Shown piece after piece: positions 56,785 to 64,000 of a stretch of DNA of 64,000 nucleotides. The translations under genes and the position numbers were made by a program. Position 1 is the stretch's first letter. Every line of letters begins with the position of its first letter. The stretch covers positions 115,255-179,254 of the forward strand of contig NW_026634424.1 of NCBI RefSeq assembly GCF_024868665.1, written 5' to 3'. The stretch is from Triplophysa rosa (Eukaryota > Chordata > Actinopteri > Cypriniformes > Nemacheilidae). Under the pieces are notes generated by a model, which worked only from the letters and a program-made list of their open reading frames with translations, ran no database searches and was not told where the DNA came from.

Positions 56785-58232
56785 CAAAGCTACCATTCCT
56801 ATCTAAAATATTAGAGAAGGTTGTTTTTACTCAATTGCAATCATTTTTAAGCCAACATGGTCTGCAAGAAGTGTTTCAGTCTGGTTTTAAATCACTACAT
56901 AGTACAGAAACAGCCCTGTTGAAAGTTTTTTATGATCTTTTATTGGCCACTGACTCAGGTGATTGTGCCGTCCTCATGCTCCTGGATCTTACGGCTGCAT
57001 TTGACACTGTAGTGACCATAATACCCTGCTTTCTAGATTAGAGCATTGCGTTGGAGTTAGAGGGACTACGTTGGAGTGGTTCAGATCTTATTTGTCTGAC
57101 AGAAGTTTTTCAGTCCGCCTCGGGGAATTTATGTCTCCTGCTGCTTCTCTCTCGTGTGGTGTCCCGCAGGGTTCCATTTTTGGTCCTGTTTTATTTTCTC
57201 TATATCTGCTTCTGCTAGGGCTTATTTTTAGGAAATACGGCATTTCATTTCATTGCTATGCAGATGATACGCAACTCTACCTTCCTTTGAATCATCAGGA
57301 TGCAAACTCGTTAGCACCACTGTTGAACTGTCTTGAGGAGGTTAGGACCTGGATGGCCTCAAATTTTTTAAAATTTAATGAAGGGAAAACTGAAGTCTTA
57401 ATGTTTAGTCCTGGTAACAACTGTGTTCCCCCAGATTTAGATTTGGGTATTTTAAAACCACTTTTAAAGTCTAATGTTAAAAACCTGGGTTTTATTATGG
57501 ATGGTAATTTTAAAATGAACAAACAAATTAACTGTTATTAAATCTAGCTTTTTCCAGTTGAGTCAACTATCCAAAGTTAAGTCTTTTTTTTATCTTTTAA
57601 TGATTTTGAAAGAGTCATTCATGTTTTTATTTCGACTCGTCTTGACTACTGTAATAGCCTGTATGCAGGTATAAATCAGGCTGACCTCAAACGTTTGCAG
57701 ATGGTGCAAAATGCTGCTGCTCGCTTGCATGCAAGCATGAAGATATTTCTCCAGTATTGGCATCTCTCCATTGGCTTCCTGTTGGTTTTAGAATTGATTT
57801 TAAGTTATTGGTTTTAGTTTATGAGTCGTTAAACGGACTTGCTCCAAAGTATCTCTCTGATTTAATTATCCTACACAACCCAGTGAGAGCACTTAGATCT
57901 GCTGACCAATTACTTTTGGTTGTACCTCGAACAAGACTAAAAAGCAGGGGTGACCGGGCCTTTGCTGTCACAGCTCCAAAACTTTGGAGCACTTTACCTC
58001 TTTATATTAGGCAGGCCCAATCACTTACTGTTTTTAAATCCAGTCTCAAAACTTACTTTTATACCTTGGCTTTTAAATCAGAAAGAATCAAAAGAACTGT
58101 CTTTTTGCACTGTTTGACGCTTATGTCTGTACGTTATGTGTTATCTGTTTTTATCTTCTCCATGCTTGTACAGCACTTTGGAAAACAATTGCTGTTTTAT
58201 AAAAGTGCTTTATAAATAAAATTTGATTTGAT
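56785..58232 (+). pseudogene. L2-clade LINE fragment D
   Basis: 5'-truncated. RT blocks: FLSKILEKVVFTQLQSFL, MLLDLTAAFDTV (catalytic block A), SCGVPQGSIFGPVLFSLYLL, SFHCYADDTQLYL (YADD intact), NFLKFNEGKTEVLMFSPG, RLDYCNSLYAG, and LHWLPVGFRIDFKLLVLVYE to FKSSLKTYFYTLAF. Frames change near 57040, 57540 and 57750. The tail is ttataaataaaatttgattt with gat repeats. A different L2 family from copies 1-3. Confidence 0.85.
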
Positions 58233-59543
58233 AGGATAGTATCAAACCTCTGATGTTTGATATAATATATCTGACTAAAAGCTCTTTATTCGCTTAAAAA
58301 CTTACACACGTGCAGTATCATCGGTTCTTAATCGAACGTGTCCGAAGGAAACGGCTCTCGGTTCAGTCAGTGTATACTGGTGATCTAAAGGCTGCTGCAA
58401 CCGCCCAGTATCAGCTGCTCGTGCTCATTAGTTCCCTCTTCACCCAGTTCAGTACTGTGACTAACTGAATAATAAAATGGTTTATTTCGAGTCAGAGGGA
58501 CTGTCACCTGACAGCTGGAATGAGAAAGTGAAGGATTGGGTTCAGTGAGGGATTGGGATTGTGAGTTACCCGTGTGTTCTTTTAGTAACGATCACAGCGG
58601 CAGTTCACAGAAATGCTTACTGTCAGCAGGTTCACAATGTTAATTACAAAAGAAAATTGGTAAATTATCATCACATTTTACTATAAATGTATTTTAATTG
58701 ATAAGTGATCTTAAATCTTAGTTTAAAAAAATGTGTTATTTTTATGGAGTTTCAGTCTATTTGGCAATAGTTTATTCGAAAGGAAATGCAAGAATATTTA
58801 TGAGCAAAATCCAGAAATCATTGCTGTCTATATAAACACACCTGCCAGAATGGCTCATAAAATGTGAAAATTCACAGGCCAGACACAAAATGTGCCCACG
58901 TGCAGCACCTAGTGGATTTATAAAATAAAGCCCCTTCCACAGTGATCCATAGACTGTAATGATCAAAATATCTTTCTGATGTATAATTTTAAATTTTAGA
59001 TGTAACATACACTATCTTAAAGAAAGAACTCTGATATCAGGGTGTCTTTGACAGCACTTGCTGAATGAAGGGGTAAACAGATTTTCAGGAGTGGACAGTC
59101 ATTTGCTCAGTCAGCGATGCACCTTGGACATGATTTTGACACTATAAACTGCCCTAAACTGCCTTCTCAAAAAAACACATGGCACAAACATTCCAGAAGC
59201 ATGACATCGTTTGCTCAAGGATTATGGCCAGATTCTTAAACCATGCTCAGCTGGATGTACGGTTACAGTCTCTTTCACAGCTTGTGTTCCACAGTCCTAA
59301 CGTGAGAAGATTTGTTGTGCGAGTCACGTGCAGCAACAAACTTTTGGTTTTGAGATTGGCAACTGCTGCTTATGTAACACAGTCTCTCTTTCCTGCATCT
59401 GCACTGGATAAAAAACCTGTGATGTGTTCTGTTCTTCATTCATGTTGCAATGCATTGCCAATAATGCGTACAGTTGAGCGAGTGCTGAGAAATCTAGCAC
59501 TTTTTATATCAATTCAGTTTCCTATTAATAGGCAGAGACAGTG
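58233..59543. other. No gene recognised
   Basis: Open frames (for example 59179-59625) show no family motif and are not supported. Confidence 0.45.
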
Positions 59544-59720
59544 GGCCTCATTTATGAAACGAGCGTACGACCATAAACTGGGCGTACGGTCGTTTCCACG
59601 CAAAACTTGGCATTTATCAATATAGACGTGAGCTGTTGATACGATCAAATCTCACAACAAGTCTCAGCTGGTGTACGCAAGTTTTAAGATAGGGCGAAGG
59701 TCTGTGTACGCTTTACCCTT
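59544..59720. mobile_element. Left end of ggcctcattta TIR family
   Basis: gggcctcatttatgaaacga followed by gcgtacg/cgtacgg words, like the terminus at 24792. No right terminus seen. Confidence 0.55.
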
Positions 59721-60122
59721 TTGATAACTGGTAAGGAATAATGACTAATATAAAGATAGATTAAGTTTCGTAAAATTAAGTTTCTTAAATTTTGTCTAGT
59801 ATAACAATGTAAAAATATATTCATATGCGGTTTCTTATTTTCAATACATTACTAAAATATTTTCTTTTCTAGCCTAATTATAGGCCAATGATTATTTAAA
59901 TGTTTAAAATTTCCAAGGTTAACGGGTGCTTTGGTGTTAAAAACTTTCATGAAATTTTAGGCTACTTATAAGATAATTTACACCAATTAAAATGCACAAT
60001 TAAAAGTAAAACATAAAAAACTACAATAGGCCTCGTTTCGGCATCCCAACTTTTTGCCGTAAAGACTGAGAAACGGGGAAACTTCTGTACACGTCATAGC
60101 ATTTTTATTTGACAAAAACAAT

Positions 60123-60300
60123 TATTTTGTCTTTACGCAGAGGTGGACAGTAACGACGTAAATTTACTTGAGTACTGTACTTAAGTACACTTTTTGAGTA
60201 TCTGTACTTTACTTGAGTATTATTTTTTCTGAGTACTTATGACTTTAACTTCACTACATTTGAAAGACAAATATCATACTTTTTACTCCACTACATTCTT
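60123..60300 (+). repeat. Fish repeat (acttgagtac family)
   Basis: gaggtggacagtaacgac, ttacttgagtactgtactta and actccactaca. A reverse copy lies at 44448-44590. Confidence 0.7.
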
Positions 60301-60329
60301 TTTTTTTTTTGTATTTTTGCATTTATTTG

Positions 60330-60465
60330 TACAGTTAAGTGAGAGAGAGGACAGGAAGCGAAGTGGTAGAGAGAGAAGGGGGGTTCAGTAAAGGACCGCG
60401 AGACCGGATACGAACCCGGGTGCACATGTCAGAGCACTGCCCACCAGGCTATTGGCTTCCGACTA
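60330..60465 (-). mobile_element. tRNA-like SINE fragment
   Basis: On minus: tagcctggtgggcagtgctc (A-box-like) and cgggttcgtatccggtctcg (B-box-like), then gcggtcctttactgaacc. Not a functional tRNA: no full cloverleaf. Confidence 0.5.
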
Positions 60466-60736
60466 TGGAGCGATTTTTGTGCCTAAACTAAACAAACAAA
60501 TCCAGCGTTTTGCAAACAAATGCAATTTGCTTTGCAAAAGAAACTAGCAAACAAACAGAAGGGTATTTGCAAAAGTGAAAAGGCCACGTTGCGATAAAAT
60601 GCAGAGGTATACCAAATAAATGTACTGTGATTTACAAATGCAAGTAAATGTTTCGGTACAAATATAAAAACACACATTTGACAAATAAATACAAATGATT
60701 CTACAAACTTCATTTGAAAAAATACCCTAGCGCATA

Positions 60737-60829
60737 CATTTGTGAGAAAATCTGCCCGATCGCATTTGTGAGAAAATCTGCCCGATCGCATTTGTGAGAA
60801 AATCTGCCCGATCGCATTTGTGAGAAAAT
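60737..60829. repeat. 26-bp tandem repeat, 3.6 units
   Basis: Unit catttgtgagaaaatctgcc followed by cgatcg, just upstream of the integrase-core gene start. Confidence 0.9.
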
Positions 60830-60954
60830 CCAAATGAAGATGTGCAACTACTGCCTTCCAAAACAGCAGATGGCGCTAGCGGACATTTTACGCTTGTCTC
60901 CCAGGAGAAGCCCTGCACCGTGCTTACAAAACCTCGGGGATTTCAGCTCAAAAA

Positions 60955-63200
60955 ATGAGCGCTGAACAGGTGGGTTTTTGTCTTACTATATCTATTACTT
61001 TGTTTATGTTTTGCCAAATGTAAGTATATTTCATCTGCGATTTAATTAATAGACTGAAAATGTCTGAAAATCATATGTGCCTTTTCCACTGGCTATACAC
61101 GCAAATATGAACTTCTGTAACGTTAGTCAGTAATTATTATGTATACATTGGATGAGCCACTAACAGTAAACTGACAATCTGGCATGCATTAAACTCATGA
61201 TACATTTTTTCCAAGTATGGTTTGTGCTGAAATTCTGTCTGCTTAAGTAACAGTTGTGTGTATGCACATACAGTTTTGTACTAATATTTAAATCTTTTCC
61301 TTTTTTGCCATGAATGTGGGAACTGCATAGCAGACGTCACATCAGTTGAGAAATAATAATATATTTAATTTGTTACACTTTTCATATTAATTGAGTATTA
61401 TATTACAACCATAATGGTAATGTTGGATGGGTTTTAGCGAAATACATAAAGATGGACTAAGACCATTTAAAAAATTATATTTACATTTACATTTAGTCAT
61501 TTAGCAGACGCTTTTATCCAAAGCGACTTACAGAGAGTTTCAGGGATATTGAAGTCACTGTAATACTTAACAACTATAAATTAATCTGTCCATCTCCTAG
61601 GTGATTCGCACAATGATGGATCGGTTGCAGCTGCGACTTGAGCATGTTCTCAGTCGACAACCTCTGGACCTAGACTATTTAGAGTTCGCATGCACACAGG
61701 AGATGGTGCTGATTAGCGCATTTTCTGATCAGATTGCTCTTCCTGAATGTATTGTGGACAATCTGACAGAACTGCATAGATTAGTTACAGAGGAAAGAGC
61801 AAATCAAGTGGTGACAGTTTATGTTCAAGTCAGTCATGGAGCAACTGGACGTCCACGTTTTGATGTGTCAGAAGATTACCTGATGCATCTTCTCAATCAA
61901 GGTCTCACTGTCTCATGCATTGCCAGTCTACTAGGTGTGTCTAGGAGGACTGTGTACAGACGGATGGCAGATTTAAATGTCACTGTTAGAAGTCTATACA
62001 GCACTTTATCAGACTCAGAATTAGATAACCTTATTTCTGAAATAAAAGAAAGCATGCCACATGCGGGTTATCGGCTTGTTAAGGGGAGTCTGCAGGCCAG
62101 AGGACATCGGCTTCAGTGGGAGAGAGTTAAGGCATCGATGCATCGTGTTGACACTTTGGGCATCCTGTCCCGTTTGAACAACCTAGGATGTGTTGTGCGA
62201 CGAACATACTCGGTTCCTGGACCAAGAGCGCTTGTACACATTGATACAAACCACAAACTGATCCGGTACGTCCTTCTGTTCATCACATTTTCAAACTAAC
62301 TATTCATCTTGAACTTCAAAATATTTGAGGAACTCTTTCTCAAGCTAATAGGGGAGGTTTCTCGGACAGGGATTAGTTTAAACCAGGACTAGGCGGCGGC
62401 CTTAGTTAAATTAGGACTTTAAAGTAGTTTTTACAAACATGATTTATATTAAACATTGCAAAACAATGGCACTGATGTATTTTAAGAGATGTCAGTGCAA
62501 GCTGTTTGCAGGTTGGACAGCTATAACATTTATTTTAGTCTAAGACTAGTCTCAACCCTGTCCAGGAATCCAAGTCTTTCATTCCAATATTTCTATCTTG
62601 TTATCTTTGTTGAAATGATAAAGTCTGTAATAAAAACGGTGTTTTATCTAGGTACAATATAGTCATCTTTGGTGGCATTGATGGATTTTCCAGAAAGGTA
62701 ACAGTAATATCTTGGTAAACTTAAAGTGATAGTTCACAGAAAATGAAAATTCTGTCATCATTAACTCACCCTCTTTTTCATTTCAAATCTGTATAATTTT
62801 CTTCCTTCCGCAGAACACAAAAGAATATATTTTGAAGGACGTTGGTAACCGAGCAACAGCGGCCCCCATTTACTTGTATTGTATTGACACAAAACCAATG
62901 CAAGTGAATGGGTGCTATTTACTAACATTCTTCAAAATATCTTCTTTTGTCTTGTGCAGAAGAAAGTCATACAGGTTTGAAATGACAAGAGGTTGAGTAA
63001 ATTATAACAGAATTTTATTTTTGGGTGAACTATGACTTTAGCTAAACACAGCCAGCTTGACCAAACTTTCTGTCACATAAATTGCATGCTGTTTATAATT
63101 TTCTATAGATTATGTACCTAGGTGCAGTTAATAACAATCTGGCGTCTACCACCTTGGTCTTCTTCCAACAGTCCATCGAACGTTATGGCTTTCCACTAAG
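60955..63200 (+). CDS. Integrase-core-like gene, multi-exon, 3' end off window
   Basis: Four exons with matching phases: 60955-60969 (ATG, MSAEQ, donor acag|gtgggt), 61601-62265 (acceptor tcctag, donor ccg|gtacgt), 62652-62697, and 63109-63200 (donor aag|gtattt). The product so far is about 272 residues. Residues 100-140 have NQGLTVSCIASLLGVSRRTV, a helix-turn-helix. VHIDTNHKLI then IFGGIDGFSRKIMYL and SIERYGFPLR match the start of an rve-like integrase core with its first Asp; later catalytic residues would be beyond 63200. Fish have many such intron-bearing genes of unknown role, either domesticated or a mobile family. Introns carry MITEs. The next exon lies past the Tc1-like remnant or the window edge. 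Confidence 0.65.
61470..61545. repeat. V-SINE central-domain-like fragment
   Basis: catttagcagacgcttttat followed by ccaaagcgacttacag, a motif scattered widely in fish genomes. Inside intron 1 of the integrase-core gene. Confidence 0.6.
62356..62571. mobile_element. MITE in intron 2
   Basis: TIRs ggtttctcggacagggatta and ccctgtccaggaatcc; about 216 bp; the inner gatgtattttaagagatgtc is typical of this fish MITE. Confidence 0.7.
62724..63040. mobile_element. Teleost TTAA-type MITE, near full length
   Basis: Ends ttaaagtgatagttcaca and tttttgggtgaactatgact with tta-like flanks. The inner aacacaaaagaatatatttt is inverted by aaaatatcttcttttgt. In intron 3. Confidence 0.75.
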
Positions 63201-63372
63201 GTATTTTAATAAAAAAAGGTTATATAACTGTGTGTGTGTGTGTAGTTTTCTGGATAACTCTACAGTACTAATTTTAGCAAAATATTAAACAGCTAAAATG
63301 CCACCTGTTACAGTTATCTGAGATTTTAATTGGATTTTTAATATTATCTATATGTTGTTAATTATGCAAATA

Positions 63373-64000
63373 CACTACTCACAAAAAGTTAGGGATATTC
63401 GGCTTTCGGCTGAAATATCAGAATGCAACTAAAATGTATTATAATCTTTACAGGTGAACTTAATTTGAATTTCTCTAAACTTTTGAATTCACATGCCCAC
63501 TGTTCAATGTGTCAGTACTTATTGCATAACATGCTGTTCTCTAACAAGGTGATTAGAGAAGCCTTTGGATGTGATGGCATTACAGTCTGGGCAGGTGTGT
63601 TGAGTCAATACAAAACTGCCCTACACCTTGTGAATGGTACTGTGACAATACTACCTGAACACCATCATTAATCCAGTCATTGTGCCTCTGCATGAGCAAC
63701 ACAAGCCTGATTTCATCTTTATGGATGACAGTGCCCCAGCTCATTGAGGTTGCATTATCATGGCACGGACGCTGGAGGCTGTGGTACCTCAAATGGAGTG
63801 GCCTGCACTTTCTCCTGACCTGAATCTCATAGTAAGCCTATGTGATCAGCTGAGTCGTCGTGTAGAGGGTCGTAACATTGTACCCCAGAACCTCAATGAC
63901 CTGAGGCCCTTCAAGCCCTTCAAGAACAAGAAGCCCTTCAAGAACAATGGAATGCCATGACTCAGCAGACAAGAAGTCGAGTTGTGAGCATCATGAGACG
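63373..64000 (+). mobile_element. Tc1/mariner-like element, left part, cut by window edge
   Basis: Left TIR cactactcacaaaaagttag preceded by TA (63371-63372). Decayed transposase: CDGITVWAGVLSQYKTALHL, FIFMDDSAPAH (second Asp), and WPALSPDLNLIVSLCDQLSR where the catalytic Glu position of PDLNPIE is altered to NLIV. In-frame stops and no N-terminal domain. It continues beyond 64000. Confidence 0.75.

Noticed and set aside
59179..59625. 148-codon open frame
   Set aside because: No recognisable motif or splice partner, and its end overlaps the terminus of a TIR element at 59544.

Overview
This looks like vertebrate nuclear DNA from a teleost fish, probably a cyprinid (carp/zebrafish-like). The evidence is the repeat content: DIRS, L2-clade and Rex1-like LINEs, a Tx1/L1-type LINE, Tc1/mariner, a chromodomain Gypsy element, hAT and TTAA-type DNA elements, tRNA-derived SINEs and short teleost MITEs. 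There is no sign of a bacterial or organellar replicon. Almost every long open frame is a transposon fragment. Exons, target-site duplications (TSDs) and junctions were read by eye, and family names rest on remembered motifs.

Layout, 0-24.8 kb. A GC-rich minisatellite (1-560) runs into an interspersed repeat with a hairpin. A divergent CACT-ended element (1460-2708) holds a DIRS scrap. A LINE (A) is split by a 5.9 kb block of DIRS-related DNA (4634-10496). After a minisatellite (12091-12375) an L2 LINE (13.6-19.6 kb) is interrupted by a Rex1-like LINE. A Tc1 element (20202-22043) is split by 621 bp that starts at an ambiguous base.

Layout, 23.2-41.6 kb. The second DIRS copy is the base of a deep nest. 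Into it went an 18-bp terminal-inverted-repeat (TIR) element (24792-32055), which contains a complete Gypsy element (25784-31810). Further along the same DIRS is an L2 LINE (33503-36546), which itself carries a TTAA-flanked, Kolobok-like element (34810-35928) with a THAP-type frame. A Tx1-type LINE (37.7-40.9 kb) is then split by a CACT-ended element (38079-39913) that carries what looks like an intact two-exon gene. hAT and Cys-rich remnants follow.

Layout, 42-64 kb. There is a hAT MITE with an internal minisatellite (44164-45306), a reversed L2 copy with two SINEs that stops at an N (47254), and about 2.5 kb of apparently single-copy DNA. The second CACT-element copy (50442-52607) is broken by a solo LTR. 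The best host-gene candidate is a two-exon gene on the minus strand (53767-54979). After it come another L2 fragment and a multi-exon integrase-core-like gene (60955 to at least 63200) that runs off the right edge. A decayed Tc1-like element, also cut by the edge, lies in or after it.

The most unusual items are the paired CACT elements with a spliced cargo gene, the TTAA element whose empty site can be read in a sister LINE copy, the hairpin with compensatory changes between two repeat copies, and the unrecognised two-exon gene.
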